Shown here in pieces: positions 26,319-35,365 of a stretch of DNA of 64,000 nucleotides (position 1 is the stretch's first letter; each line of letters begins with the position of its first letter). The translations under genes and the position numbers were made by a program. Location of the stretch: contig JAHCJY010000001.1 of assembly GCA_026126065.1 (NCBI GenBank), positions 496,001 to 560,000 on the forward strand, read 5' to 3'. The notes beneath the pieces were generated by a model. The model made no database searches, was not told the origin of the DNA, and was given only the letters and a program-made list of their open reading frames with translations. Source of the stretch: Bauldia sp. (GTDB taxonomy: Bacteria; Pseudomonadota; Alphaproteobacteria; Rhizobiales; Kaistiaceae).

Positions 26319-27526
26319 TGGCCGCCGTGTCCCTCGACGCCGCTTCAGCAGCCGCCGCGCGCGTAGCGGTGCCGGCCGTCCTCACGCGCAGCGTCGTCGA
26401 CCTCCTGCCGCTCTCGGACATCTGCGACGTCTATCGCACGCTCGCGGGGAGCGCTGTCGCGGACAATGTGTTCCTCCACCCCGCGTTCCTCCAGGAGGCG
26501 GCCGAGGCGCTCGGCAGCCATGTCGAGCTGCTCACCTGTCTCGTGCCGGGCGGCCGTGCGGTGGCGGCAATGCCCGTGGTGCCCGCCCGCATCGGCCGGC
26601 TTGCGCCGGCGCTGTCGTTCTATGTGCACGACTACGCGCCGCTCGGTGTGCCGCTGGTCGCCGGCGAGGCGCCCGGCGCGATCCGCAACCTCGTGGAAGG
26701 CGCGGTCGAGGCGGCGGGCGCGGGGAGGGCGATCATCTTCCCCTACCTTCCCGCCGGGAGCGCCATCGCCACGGCCATCCGCGAGGCGGCCGAAGCGCTC
26801 GGGCGCGATGCGATCCGGCTCGACATCCACGAGCGTGCGATGCTCGACCGCCGTGTCGACGGCCTCGATCCGCGCCGGTCGCTGCCGCAGCGGCGGCGGA
26901 AGGAGTATGGCCGCCAGATGCGCCGGCTCCACGAGACCGCCCCGGTGCGCGTCGAGGTTGCCGCAATGCCGGGCGAGGTCGACCGCGCCTTCGAGGAGTT
27001 CCTCGCGCTCGAGGCCGCCGGCTGGAAGGGCCGTCGCGGCACCGCCATGCGCGACCTGCCGAAGATCGCCACTTTCGCGCGGGCGGCTGTCACCGGGCTC
27101 GCACGCGACGGCGCCTGCCGCATCCTGACGCTCCGCGCCGGCGGAATGGCGGTCGCGATGCTGGTGGTGTTCATCGCCGGCGGCACCGCGACGACGTGGA
27201 AGATCGCCCATGACGAGGCGTTCGCGCGCTTCTCGCCGGGCGCACAACTGATGCTGGAGGCGCCACCGCTCCTCTTCGCCGATCCGACGATCGAGCGGAT
27301 CGATTCCCTTGCCGCGCCAAACCATCCGATGATCGACCATCTGTGGCGCGGGCGCCTGCCGCTCGAAACGCTTGTCATCGCGCCCGAGCGTAACCGCGCG
27401 CTCTTTCGCCTCGGCCTTGCGCTCCGGACCGCGGAGGTACGCGGCCGTGCCGCAGCGCACACCTTGCGGGCGCGCCTCGGTGGCAGAAAGTCCCGTGCAG
27501 TTAGACCCGAAAGAGGTGAAGCATGA
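26318..27526 (+). CDS. GNAT-family (BioF2-like / CelD) acyltransferase
   Basis: A 402-residue protein of the GNAT BioF2-like type found in polysaccharide clusters. It shows FLHPAFLQEAAEAL, an RRRKEYGRQMRRL basic helix, a FLALEAAGWKGRRGTAM motif that is diagnostic for the family, and TWKIAHDEAFARFSPGAQLMLE in the acyl-CoA binding half. The ATG overlaps the flippase stop (TGATG) and GGAGG precedes it. It probably acylates a sugar or peptide precursor in the same pathway; the acceptor is unknown. Its stop overlaps the next gene by 4 bases. Confidence 0.83.
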   Translation: MAAVSLDAASAAAARVAVPAVLTRSVVDLLPLSDICDVYRTLAGSAVADNVFLHPAFLQEAAEALGSHVELLTCLVPGGRAVAAMPVVPARIGRLAPALSFYVHDYAPLGVPLVAGEAPGAIRNLVEGAVEAAGAGRAIIFPYLPAGSAIATAIREAAEALGRDAIRLDIHERAMLDRRVDGLDPRRSLPQRRRKEYGRQMRRLHETAPVRVEVAAMPGEVDRAFEEFLALEAAGWKGRRGTAMRDLPKIATFARAAVTGLARDGACRILTLRAGGMAVAMLVVFIAGGTATTWKIAHDEAFARFSPGAQLMLEAPPLLFADPTIERIDSLAAPNHPMIDHLWRGRLPLETLVIAPERNRALFRLGLALRTAEVRGRAAAHTLRARLGGRKSRAVRPERGEA

Positions 27527-28452
27527 CCGTGATCGCCATTGAGCGCGGCGCCGAAAGCCGCTTTCCGGACGAGCCGTTCGCCATCCGCCACGGCCTGTCC
27601 GGCCATCATCTCCTGTCGCTGGACGCGCTGGCGGTGCTCGCCGGCCGGCTCGACCGCGACCGCGTCGAGTTCAACTCCGGCAAGCTCAAGCCGGACCAGC
27701 TCCCCGAGGATGTTCCCGCCCTCGACCTCACACCGGCCGAAGTGGTGCGGAAGATCGAGACCGCGGACGCCTGGATGGTGCTGAAGAACGTCGAGGAGAT
27801 CCCGGAGTACCGGGCGCTCATCGCCGGCGCGCTAGACGACGCCGCGAAGGCCCTCGGCCGGAAGGGCGCATCCGCCGCCGGCATGCGCGACTTCCAGGGC
27901 TTCATCTTCGTGGCGTCCGCGAACGCGGTGACGCCCTTTCACATGGACTACGAGGAGAATTTCTTCGTCCACCTCGCCGGTCCCAAGGCGATGCACGTCT
28001 TCGACAACCGCGACCGTTCGCTCGTCCCGGAGGAGGAGATGGAGGTCTATCCCGGCAAGCATCGGAATCTCCGTTACCGCGAGGACTTCGAGGCGAAGGC
28101 GCGGGTGTTCGAGATGCTGCCGGGCGATGGGCTGTTCCTGCCCTACACCTGGCCGCACTGGGTGCGGACCGGCGACCGCTACGCCATCTCGATGGCCATC
28201 ACCTGGAAGTCGAAGCGAGACGTCCGGCTCAACGGCCTTTACTTCGTCAACGCGGTGATGCGGAAGATGAAGCTGCCGCAACCGGTTCCGGGCCGGCACC
28301 CCTGGTACGACGGGATCAAGGTCGCGGCGTATTCGGCGGCGCGCATGGTCGTGGAGCCGCTCCGCCGCAGCGAAAGCATGCGTCGCCGGCTGCGGGCCGT
28401 CTTCTTCGGCCGGAAGGCCAACTACTACTATCGGGAGAAGACCGAGGGCTGA
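27523..28452 (+). CDS. Cupin-8 (JmjC-like) Fe(II)/2-oxoglutarate oxygenase-type protein
   Basis: A 309-residue protein with a JmjC/cupin-8 core. The metal triad fits HxD (PFHMDYEENFFVHL) and a distal His (LPYTWPHWVRTG), with a short loop carrying NRDRSLVPEEE between them. The C-terminus is basic (RRRLRAVFFGRKANYYYREK). It is translationally coupled (ATGA) to the GNAT gene and completes the flippase-GNAT-cupin operon. Relatives hydroxylate side chains or small molecules; here modification of a cell-surface product is likely, but the substrate is unknown. Confidence 0.82.
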   Translation: MTVIAIERGAESRFPDEPFAIRHGLSGHHLLSLDALAVLAGRLDRDRVEFNSGKLKPDQLPEDVPALDLTPAEVVRKIETADAWMVLKNVEEIPEYRALIAGALDDAAKALGRKGASAAGMRDFQGFIFVASANAVTPFHMDYEENFFVHLAGPKAMHVFDNRDRSLVPEEEMEVYPGKHRNLRYREDFEAKARVFEMLPGDGLFLPYTWPHWVRTGDRYAISMAITWKSKRDVRLNGLYFVNAVMRKMKLPQPVPGRHPWYDGIKVAAYSAARMVVEPLRRSESMRRRLRAVFFGRKANYYYREKTEG

Positions 28453-28486
28453 GCGGTCTGCCGTCGCTTGAGGATCGCAGGCCGCG

Positions 28487-28555
28487 TCAGCGGGTAATCA
28501 GCAGGACGGCGGTGATTGCGGCGACTACGATCACCGTGACGATAACGAAACGCAT
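28487..28555 (-). CDS. Tiny single-span membrane peptide (22 aa)
   Basis: An ATG with GAGG about 8 bases upstream opens a 22-residue frame that is almost all hydrophobic (VIVTVIVVAAITAVLL) and ends ITR. This is the pattern of a minimal transmembrane peptide. It has room for its own promoter in the gene-poor 28556-28967 gap. Chance occurrence cannot be excluded. Confidence 0.35.
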   Translation of the reverse strand: MRFVIVTVIVVAAITAVLLITR

Positions 28556-28967
28556 CCGATCCTCGCTGCCTTGCCTCGACTGCGCCGGTCGGCCCCTTCG
28601 GAGGCCGTCGGTGGGTAGCCGAGGGCACCGGCCGCGGCCTTGTAGCACAATCCCGGCCGGCGGGCGGAGTGAGAGTCTCCGCCACTTCGACCGCGGCATC
28701 CCTGTTTCGTCTTTGCCGGGCTTGACCCGGCAACCCATGATGAATCACCACGCGGGCGGTCGAGCGGCGGATGCGCGTGGAGACGACGATGGCGGGATGG
28801 CGTCATCGCAGACTCCCTTGGATGATCTTGCCCCCGCTGTCACTTTGTCGCATCGCGGGGCCGCGCCAAGGCCGCCGGCCGGCCGCTTTGTCCCGGCATG
28901 TCTCCGCGCCGCCCGCCGGCACGGCGCGTGACGTTTTATCCGTTGGGGCAGGGCAGCGAAGACGCGG
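28556..28967. other. Gene-free stretch with a palindromic repeat
   Basis: No convincing gene is seen. Near 28710-28740 the sequence TGCCGGGCTTGACCCGGCA forms a perfect-looking hairpin of a type common in Rhizobiales intergenic repeats. The promoter of mtgA is expected here but is not obvious. Confidence 0.5.
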
Positions 28968-29690
28968 ATGGTGGGCAACCGGACGGCTGAGGCGAGGCGG
29001 ACGAGGCTCCGCAAACCGGCCCCACGGCGGAAGGCATGGCGGCGCATCGTCCGCTGGACGCTGGTCGTCGTCGCAGTGATCGTCGCGATCCCGCTCCTCG
29101 TCGTGCCGCTCTACCGGGTGGCGGCGCCCGTCTCGACGCTCATGCTGTGGGACAGGATCACGGGCGGGGAGGTCGACCGGCGCTGGGTGACGCTCGACGA
29201 GGTATCGCCGACGCTCGTTCGCGCCGTCGTGGCGTCGGAGGACAATTTCTTCTGCCGCCATCATGGCGTCGACTGGGGCGAGGTGCGCGAGGTTCTCGCG
29301 ACGGGCGCGGACCGGGGCGCCTCGACGATCGCCATGCAGACGGCGCGGAACCTCTTCCTGTGGCAGGGACGGAGCTTCGTGAGGAAGGGGCTCGAAGTGC
29401 CGATCGCGCTCTACGCGGACCTCGTGCTCGGCAAGCGGCGGATGATGGAGATCTACCTCAACATCGCCGAATGGGGCCCGGGCATCTTTGGCATCGAGGC
29501 GGCGGCGCAGCACCATTTCGGCGTTTCGGCCGTGGCGCTGACGCCGCGCCAGGCGGTGCTGCTGGCGATCACGCTGCCGGGCCCGCTCAGCCGCGATCCG
29601 GCGGCGCCAAGCGCCTCGATGGAGCGCGTGGCCGCGATCATCGCCGATCGGGTCGCCGCCGGGCCCGATGTCTCGTGCCTCGGCCTCTGA
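28968..29690 (+). CDS. mtgA: Monofunctional peptidoglycan glycosyltransferase
   Basis: A 240-residue GT51 enzyme. A basic N-terminus and one membrane helix (about 28-50) anchor it in the inner membrane. The periplasmic domain has the catalytic Glu motif ASEDNFFCRHHGVDW, GASTIAMQTARNLFLW, and the second-motif region YLNIAEWGPGIFGIEAAAQHHF. It polymerises lipid II into glycan strands without a transpeptidase domain. Length is normal for MtgA. The ribosome site is weak. Confidence 0.95.
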   Translation: MVGNRTAEARRTRLRKPAPRRKAWRRIVRWTLVVVAVIVAIPLLVVPLYRVAAPVSTLMLWDRITGGEVDRRWVTLDEVSPTLVRAVVASEDNFFCRHHGVDWGEVREVLATGADRGASTIAMQTARNLFLWQGRSFVRKGLEVPIALYADLVLGKRRMMEIYLNIAEWGPGIFGIEAAAQHHFGVSAVALTPRQAVLLAITLPGPLSRDPAAPSASMERVAAIIADRVAAGPDVSCLGL

Positions 29691-29768
29691 GCGCTGGTCA
29701 AACGGCGCGCGTTGGGATATGGAGCGCGCCAAACACCGATAAACCGATCGAGAGACTGAGCCGAACCC

Positions 29769-29954
29769 ATGGCCGTTCCCAAGAGAAAGACCTCGCCGTC
29801 CAAGCGTGGCATGCGCCGTTCCGCCGACGCCCTCAAGGCCCCGACCTATGTCGAGGACAAGGATTCGGGCGAATTCCGCCGGCCGCACCACGTCGACCTC
29901 AAGACCGGCATGTACCGCGGCCGGCAGGTCCTGACGCCGAAGACGGAAGCCTAG
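29769..29954 (+). CDS. rpmF: 50S ribosomal protein L32
   Basis: A 61-residue L32 starting [17 protein letters not shown] and containing [22 protein letters not shown], the alphaproteobacterial form without the Cys pairs of zinc-binding versions. It is a structural protein of the large subunit. A strong terminator follows. Confidence 0.97.
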   Translation: MAVPKRKTSPSKRGMRRSADALKAPTYVEDKDSGEFRRPHHVDLKTGMYRGRQVLTPKTEA

Positions 29955-29978
29955 TCGCGTACAGACACGCTGTTGACA

Positions 29979-30007
29979 AGGGCCGGCCATGCGCCGGCCT
30001 TTTCTTT
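29979..30007 (+). terminator. Rho-independent terminator after rpmF
   Basis: GGCCGGC (29981-29987) pairs with GCCGGCC (29993-29999), extended by A-T/G-T pairs, and is followed by TTTTCTTT. Confidence 0.9.
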
Positions 30008-30056
30008 GGCGTCGCCATTCGTCTGCTAGAATGCGTGGAAACCGGCGGAGGCTGCG

Positions 30057-30470
30057 ATGCTGCGAAATTTCCCCTTCACGATCGTTCCCCTCGTCATCTT
30101 CAACCTCGTGATCCTGTTCACGGAGGCGACGGTTTGGGACAACGAGATACTCAAGCTCCCGCTGTTCTCGGGACAGGACTGGCCACTCCGGGTCGGTGAC
30201 CTGATGGTGATCGTGGGGCTCCTGGCGCTGATGGGCGAGGTGTTCCGGGCGACCAGCATGGCCAAGAGCGCGGTGACGAACCATCTCCTGTCGATCATCG
30301 TCCTCATCGTGTACGTGATCGAGTTCGTGGTCGTCGGTGACGCGGCCAACTCCACGTTCTTCATCCTGACCATCGTGGCGCTCATCGACGTGCTGACCGG
30401 CGTTGTCGTGACCCTCCGTCTCGCCACCCGCGACATCGCCTTCGGTGACCATTTGACGCCGCCGAACTAA
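30057..30470 (+). CDS. Conserved membrane protein, four helices
   Basis: A 137-residue integral membrane protein with four predicted helices (about 8-25, 45-62, 78-98, 104-124). Short charged loops separate them (WDNEILKLP; RATSMAKSAVTNH) and the tail is polar. I do not recognise a named family; the pattern is conserved in alphaproteobacteria. A hairpin follows at 30480-30498. Function unknown. Confidence 0.72.
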   Translation: MLRNFPFTIVPLVIFNLVILFTEATVWDNEILKLPLFSGQDWPLRVGDLMVIVGLLALMGEVFRATSMAKSAVTNHLLSIIVLIVYVIEFVVVGDAANSTFFILTIVALIDVLTGVVVTLRLATRDIAFGDHLTPPN

Positions 30471-30479
30471 ACCCGGACT

Positions 30480-30498
30480 GCCGGGCAATTCGCCCGGC
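30480..30498 (+). terminator. Hairpin after the four-helix membrane protein
   Basis: GCCGGGC (30480-30486) and GCCCGGC (30492-30498) form a 7-bp stem with loop AATTC, 10 bases after the stop codon. There is no T-run. Confidence 0.55.
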
Positions 30499-30554
30499 TT
30501 CCGTGGCCTTTGCGGGGCGCCGCCTTGAGCACCGACCGAGCAGACACAACGCCG

Positions 30555-32201
30555 ATGAGCGCGGTCGATGTGCTTTCGTCGATCGGCGAGGTCACGTACC
30601 AGTGGTCCCTCCCCACCGACGCGATCGTCTGGGGCGGCGATGTCGAGGGCGTGCTCGGGATTCCGGTCGATTCCATTCCCACCGGCCGGGCCTATGCGTC
30701 GTTCAACGACAGCGGCAATGCCGCGAGCCGCCAAGACGCCGTGTTCGGCTCGCCGGTCGCCGATCGCGGACTTGGCGTCCACTTCCAGATCGAGTACGGC
30801 CTCCGGCCCCGCGGGCCCGCCGGGCCGCTCCTCTGGGTCGAGGAGAACGGCCGCTGGTACGGGGACGGTTCCACGCCGCAGAGGGTCGTCGGCGTCATCC
30901 GCGTCATCACCGACCGGCACGAGCGTGATCAGAAGCTCGCATTCCGCTCGTCTCACGACGAACTGACCGGACAGTTCAACCGGGCGCGCCTGCTCGAACT
31001 CCTCGGCGAGGCGATGGCGAATGCGCAGCGCTTCCAGGCCAGCACGGCATTCCTCGTCATCGGCATCGACAGTTTCCGGATGATCAACGACGCCTATGGC
31101 TACGACGTCGCCAACGACGTGCTCGCGGCCGTGTCGCGGCGCGTTGCGTCGAAGCTCCGTGGCGGCGACGCGCTGGGGCGCTTCTCGGGCAACAAGCTCG
31201 CGGTGATCCTCGAGGGCGGCGACGACCGGACCATCCGGGCCGCAGCCGAGCGATTCCTCAAGGTGGTGCGCGACGAGGTGGTGGTCACCGGGCAGGGTTC
31301 CATCGCCGTCACGGTCTCGATCGGCGGCGTGGTCATGCCGCGGAACGCGCGGACGGTTCTTGAAGCGATCGCGCGCGCGGAAGAAAGCCTCCACGCGGCG
31401 CGCGAACTCGGCTTCGGCCGCTTCGTCGCGCACACCCATGCGGCGGATCGCCATGCCGAACGGCAGGCCAATGCCGCCCTGTCGACCGAACTGGTCACGG
31501 CGCTCGCGGAGCACCGCATTCGCCTCGCCTACCAGCCGATCGTCGACATCGTCACCAGGCGACCGGTGCTCTACGAGGCCCTGCTGCGGCTCACGCTGCC
31601 GAACGGCGACGTCGTCCCCGCGAGCGCGTTCATGCCGGTCGCCGAGCGCCTCGGCTTCGCGCGCCTCCTCGACCACCGCGCCCTCGCGCTCGCGCTCGAT
31701 GCCTGCCGGAAGCGTCCCGACCTTCGCCTTTCGCTGAACGTTTCCCCCGACACCGCGAGCGAGCCGACCTGGCTCGCGCTCCTCAAGGCCGCGGCGAAGG
31801 GCGCGCCGGAAATCGCCCGCCGGCTCACCATCGAGATCACCGAATCGAGCGCGATCCGGAACCTGGATGAAGCCATGCAGTTCGTCTCGAGCCTCAAGGC
31901 GCTCGGCTGCGACGTTGCGTTCGACGATTTCGGCGCCGGCTACACGTCGTTCCGCAACCTCCGCCAGCTCGACATCGACATCGTCAAGATCGACGGCGCC
32001 TTCATCGAGAACATCGGTACCAACAGCGACGACAAGGTCTTCGTCCGCGCCCTCGTCGAACTGGCAAGGGCCTTCGAACTGCGCACGGTCGCGGAAAAGG
32101 TGGCCGACGAAGAATCGGTCGCCATCCTCGCCGCCCTCGGCGTCGACCTCATCCAGGGCTCGGTGGTCGCGAACGCCGCGTTCGAGATTCCGCCCGCCTA
32201 G
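30555..32201 (+). CDS. PAS-GGDEF-EAL protein, probable c-di-GMP phosphodiesterase
   Basis: About 548 residues in three domains: an N-terminal PAS (about 5-120, ending VVGVIRVITDRHERD), a GGDEF domain (about 130-285), and an EAL domain (about 300-545). The GGDEF site is degenerate (RFSGNKLAVIL in place of RxGGDEF), so cyclase activity is unlikely. The EAL domain keeps EALLR, ITESSAIR, DDFGAGYTSF, DIVKIDGAF and the terminal QGS, so c-di-GMP hydrolysis is plausible. It is soluble. The start is uncertain: TTG codons at 30510 and 30525 are in frame and no ribosome site stands out. Confidence 0.88.
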   Translation: MSAVDVLSSIGEVTYQWSLPTDAIVWGGDVEGVLGIPVDSIPTGRAYASFNDSGNAASRQDAVFGSPVADRGLGVHFQIEYGLRPRGPAGPLLWVEENGRWYGDGSTPQRVVGVIRVITDRHERDQKLAFRSSHDELTGQFNRARLLELLGEAMANAQRFQASTAFLVIGIDSFRMINDAYGYDVANDVLAAVSRRVASKLRGGDALGRFSGNKLAVILEGGDDRTIRAAAERFLKVVRDEVVVTGQGSIAVTVSIGGVVMPRNARTVLEAIARAEESLHAARELGFGRFVAHTHAADRHAERQANAALSTELVTALAEHRIRLAYQPIVDIVTRRPVLYEALLRLTLPNGDVVPASAFMPVAERLGFARLLDHRALALALDACRKRPDLRLSLNVSPDTASEPTWLALLKAAAKGAPEIARRLTIEITESSAIRNLDEAMQFVSSLKALGCDVAFDDFGAGYTSFRNLRQLDIDIVKIDGAFIENIGTNSDDKVFVRALVELARAFELRTVAEKVADEESVAILAALGVDLIQGSVVANAAFEIPPA

Positions 32202-32318
32202 ATATTCCGCCGCTGCCGAAACCACCGGCCGCCGGGCTCCGTATCAGAAGGTACGGGTGATCCGGAGAAGAAGGTCCCTCGTAGAGATGCCAACGTCTTG
32301 GCACGGAAGGGGCTGTTC

Positions 32319-33683
32319 TTGCGCTACGGTATTCCACCTTCCTCGGGCGGGCCGAAACGGATCGCCGTGATCGGTTCCGGCGTCGCGGGGCTCGCCGCGG
32401 CGTGGCTCCTCAGCCAACGCCACTCGGTGACCGTCTACGAGAAGGAAGCCTGGCTCGGCGGTCACGCGCACACGGTGATGGCGCCGTCACGGTCGGGGCC
32501 GATCCCGGTCGATACCGGCTTCATCGTCTACAACGAGAGCAACTACCCGAACCTGACGGCCCTGTTCCGCCATCTGGGCGTGCCCACCGAAGCGTCCAGC
32601 ATGTCGTTCTCGGCGTCGGTGGATGACGGCCGGTATGAGTATTCCAGCGCCAGCACCAACGCCTATTGCGGCCAGCGCCGCAACCTCCTTCGCCCCCGCT
32701 TCTGGCGGATGACGCGCGACCTCTTCCGGTTCTATCCCGCCGCCCGGGCGCTGCCGGTGGATGCGAGCTGCGAGGACATCACGATCGGCGAATGGCTTGA
32801 TCGCGAAGGCTATTCGGCGACGTTCGTCAACGACCACGTCCTGCCGATGGCCGCCGCGATCTGGTCGACGACTCCGACCGATATCCGCGCCTATCCGCTC
32901 CGGGCCTACCTCCGTTTCTTCGCCAGCCACGGGCTCCTGTCGATCACGCGCCGCCACCACTGGCGGACGGTGACCGGCGGCAGCCGCGCATATGTTGACC
33001 GCATCTCGGCCGGGTTCACGGACGTTCGCCTCAACACGGCCGTGCGCCGGATCGAGCGCGGCCCGGCGGGCGTCCTCGTCGAGGACGGGACCGGGCATGT
33101 CGAGCGTTTCTTGGACGTGGTGATCGGCGCCCATGCCGACGACGCACTTCGGCTGCTTGGCGATGCGGACGGCGCGGAGCGCGCGATCCTCGGCGCGTTC
33201 CGGTATACCGGAAACGATGCGGTCCTTCACACCGACGCCTCGCTGATGCCCCGGAACCGGCGCGTCTGGTCGAGCTGGAACTTCATCGGGGAGGATGCCG
33301 ATCCGGGTGATGGCCAGCTCACCGTCACCTACTGGATGAACCGGCTGCAGAACATCGATCCGGCGACCCCGCTGTTCCTCACGCTCAATCCGCGCCGCGA
33401 GCCGCGCCCGGGCTCGGTGATCGGGCGCTATTCGTACAGCCATCCCTATTTCGACCGCGCGGGGCTCGAGGCGCAGCAGCAGCTCTGGCGGCTTCAGGGC
33501 GTGCGCCGCACCTGGTTCTGCGGCGCGCATTTCGGCTACGGCTTCCACGAGGATGCGCTTCAGTCCGGTCTTGCGGTCGGCGAGGCGCTCGGCGGCGAGC
33601 GACGGCCATGGGCGTTGCCCGAGGAGCGGATCGCTCCGGCGTGGCAGCCGGTGCCTGCCGACATGGTGGAGGCCGCCGCATGA
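32319..33683 (+). CDS. FAD-dependent amine-oxidase-like oxidoreductase
   Basis: A 454-residue flavoprotein. The dinucleotide-binding fold IAVIGSGVAGLAAAWLLSQ, the VYEKEAWLGGHAHT strand and DTGFIVYNESNYPNL place it in the amine-oxidase / NAD(P)-binding Rossmann group found next to DUF1365 and cyclopropane-fatty-acid synthase-like genes. The C-terminus has FCGAHFGYGFHEDALQSG, the FAD-closing motif. A TTG at 32319 is chosen because GGAAGGGG lies 6 bases upstream; no ATG fits. It overlaps the DUF1365 gene by 4 bases. The typical neighbour, a lipid methyltransferase, is absent here. Confidence 0.87.
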   Translation: MRYGIPPSSGGPKRIAVIGSGVAGLAAAWLLSQRHSVTVYEKEAWLGGHAHTVMAPSRSGPIPVDTGFIVYNESNYPNLTALFRHLGVPTEASSMSFSASVDDGRYEYSSASTNAYCGQRRNLLRPRFWRMTRDLFRFYPAARALPVDASCEDITIGEWLDREGYSATFVNDHVLPMAAAIWSTTPTDIRAYPLRAYLRFFASHGLLSITRRHHWRTVTGGSRAYVDRISAGFTDVRLNTAVRRIERGPAGVLVEDGTGHVERFLDVVIGAHADDALRLLGDADGAERAILGAFRYTGNDAVLHTDASLMPRNRRVWSSWNFIGEDADPGDGQLTVTYWMNRLQNIDPATPLFLTLNPRREPRPGSVIGRYSYSHPYFDRAGLEAQQQLWRLQGVRRTWFCGAHFGYGFHEDALQSGLAVGEALGGERRPWALPEERIAPAWQPVPADMVEAAA

Positions 33684-34549
33684 GATCGGCGCTCTATCGC
33701 GGCATCGTCGTCCACCAGCGGACGCGCCCCAAGGTGCACCGGCTGCGATACCGCGTGTTCTCGCTGCTGGTCGACCTCGACGAACTGCCGGAGTTCTCGA
33801 AGCGTTTCCGCCTTCTCGGCGCCGACCGGTGCGGCGTCTTCAGCTTCCGCCAGTCCGACCATGGCGCCCGGGTCGCCGGCGAGAGCCTGCGCTCGTGGGT
33901 CGATGCGCGGCTTGCCGAGGCGGATATCGTGATCCCCGGCGGACGGGTGGAACTGATCTGTTATCCGCGGATGTTCGGCTTCGTCTTCAATCCGCTCAGC
34001 GTCTTCTTCTGCCGCGACGCGTCGGGTGACCTCGTTGCGATCCTCTACGAGGTGGCGAACACCCACGGCGAGACGCACACCTACGTCATTCCAGCCGCCC
34101 CTGACCGCGCCGGCGTGGTGCGGCAGTCGGCCGACAAGCTGTTCTACGTCTCGCCATTCCTTCCCGTCGGTGGCCGCTATCGCTTCCGCATCGACCCGCC
34201 GGGCGAGGAGGTCGGCCTCGTCATCGGCCTCGACGATGGCGAGGGGCCACTCCTGACCGCATCGTTCCGCGGCGAGCGGACGGAGCTTACGGACGGCGCG
34301 CTGCTCAGGGCGCTGTTCGCCTATCCGCTGATGACCCTCAAGATCATCGCCGGCATCCACTGGGAGGCGTTCCGGATCTGGCGGAAGGGCATCGCCTGGC
34401 TTCAGCACGCGCCTGCGGAGACCCCGCGGGCCAGCAGCGTCGGGCGCCCCGACAGCGGACGCGAACTGCCACTGGCCGAGGGCGAGATACCTCGCCGCGC
34501 GTCGCCGCGCGTCACGCCGCTGGCGGTGCGGCCGTCGGGGCCGGAGTGA
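33680..34549 (+). CDS. DUF1365 family protein
   Basis: A 289-residue DUF1365 protein. It begins SALYRGIVVHQRTRPKVHRLRYRVFSLLVDLDEL and has the family core YPRMFGFVFNPLSVFFC and YEVANTHGETHTYV, then DKLFYVSPFLPV. The family co-occurs with the upstream flavoprotein in operons linked to modified fatty acids and photo-oxidative stress; the reaction is unknown. The ATG overlaps the upstream stop (ATGA). The C-terminal tail, rich in Arg/Pro, overlaps the convergent SDR gene by 38 bases. Confidence 0.9.
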   Translation: MRSALYRGIVVHQRTRPKVHRLRYRVFSLLVDLDELPEFSKRFRLLGADRCGVFSFRQSDHGARVAGESLRSWVDARLAEADIVIPGGRVELICYPRMFGFVFNPLSVFFCRDASGDLVAILYEVANTHGETHTYVIPAAPDRAGVVRQSADKLFYVSPFLPVGGRYRFRIDPPGEEVGLVIGLDDGEGPLLTASFRGERTELTDGALLRALFAYPLMTLKIIAGIHWEAFRIWRKGIAWLQHAPAETPRASSVGRPDSGRELPLAEGEIPRRASPRVTPLAVRPSGPE

Positions 34550-35303
34550 TCCGCCGGGCGATGGCGAAGAACAGCGGATAGGGGAGCATCTGCAGCAGCT
34601 TCATGCCGATCCGCATCTGCCACGGGAACACGATCTCGAACCTTCGGCCCGCCAGACCCCGCACGATGGCGTCGGCGGCTTTCTCCGTCGAGATCAGGAA
34701 TGGCATCTGGAACGGGTTCTTCCGCGTCAGCGGCGTATCGACGAAGCCCGGCGAGATCAGCCGGAGCGACACGCCGTGGAGTTCGCACTCCGGCCGCAGC
34801 GCCTCGCACATGGTGATGAGGGCCGACTTGGTGGCGCCATATCCCGCCGTGGTCGGCAGGCCGATAAAGCCGGAGACCGACGACACTACCGCGATCTCGC
34901 CGGCACGCCGCGCAACGAAATCGGGAAGGATCGCCGCAAGGCAGTTCGCCGCGCCCATCAGGTTCGTCTCGACCAGCTTCCGGAAGACTGCAAGGTCGAA
35001 GGCGTCCGCGGCGATGGGGGTGTGGGTACCGGCGTTGAGGATGGCAAGATCGATCGGCCCGAGCTGCGCGCGGATGGCGGCCGCGGCCGAGGCAATGCCG
35101 GGCGCATCGGTGATGTCGAGCGGGAAGGCGACAATGCACCCGTTCGGCGGTGCCTCACGGACAACCTCCGCCAGGTCCGCTTCGCTCCGGGCGCTCGCGG
35201 CCACGGTCCAGCCGCGGCGGGCGAGGGCGAGCGCTGTGGCGCGTCCGATGCCCTTGCTCGCGCCCGTCACCCAGGCGACGCCGGGCCTGTCGATTACCGC
35301 CAT
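34512..35303 (-). CDS. Short-chain dehydrogenase/reductase
   Basis: A 263-residue classical SDR. Motifs: the cofactor-binding TGASKGIGRATALALARRG, the LNAGTHTP (NNAG-type) motif, catalytic Ser in VVSSVSGF, and YGATKSAL (YxxxK). The C-terminus is hydrophobic (LLQMLPYPLFFAIARRI) and may touch the membrane. It probably reduces a ketone with NADPH, substrate unknown. GGAGG lies 6 bases before the ATG at 35303. It converges on the DUF1365 gene with a 38-base overlap, and the pair may belong to one lipid-related locus. Confidence 0.9.
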   Translation of the reverse strand: MAVIDRPGVAWVTGASKGIGRATALALARRGWTVAASARSEADLAEVVREAPPNGCIVAFPLDITDAPGIASAAAAIRAQLGPIDLAILNAGTHTPIAADAFDLAVFRKLVETNLMGAANCLAAILPDFVARRAGEIAVVSSVSGFIGLPTTAGYGATKSALITMCEALRPECELHGVSLRLISPGFVDTPLTRKNPFQMPFLISTEKAADAIVRGLAGRRFEIVFPWQMRIGMKLLQMLPYPLFFAIARRITPAPTAAPPAA

Positions 35304-35365
35304 GAAACCTCCGGGGGTTCGTCGGAGACTCATACGCTGGCGGGGTCCGGGCAGATGCAGCCCGA

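Noticed and set aside
28803..32225. Very long open frame on the minus strand (over 1100 codons)
   Set aside because: It lies opposite mtgA, rpmF and the GGDEF-EAL gene and reads as Arg/Asp/Gly-rich sequence without domains; such frames arise from GC-rich third-position bias.
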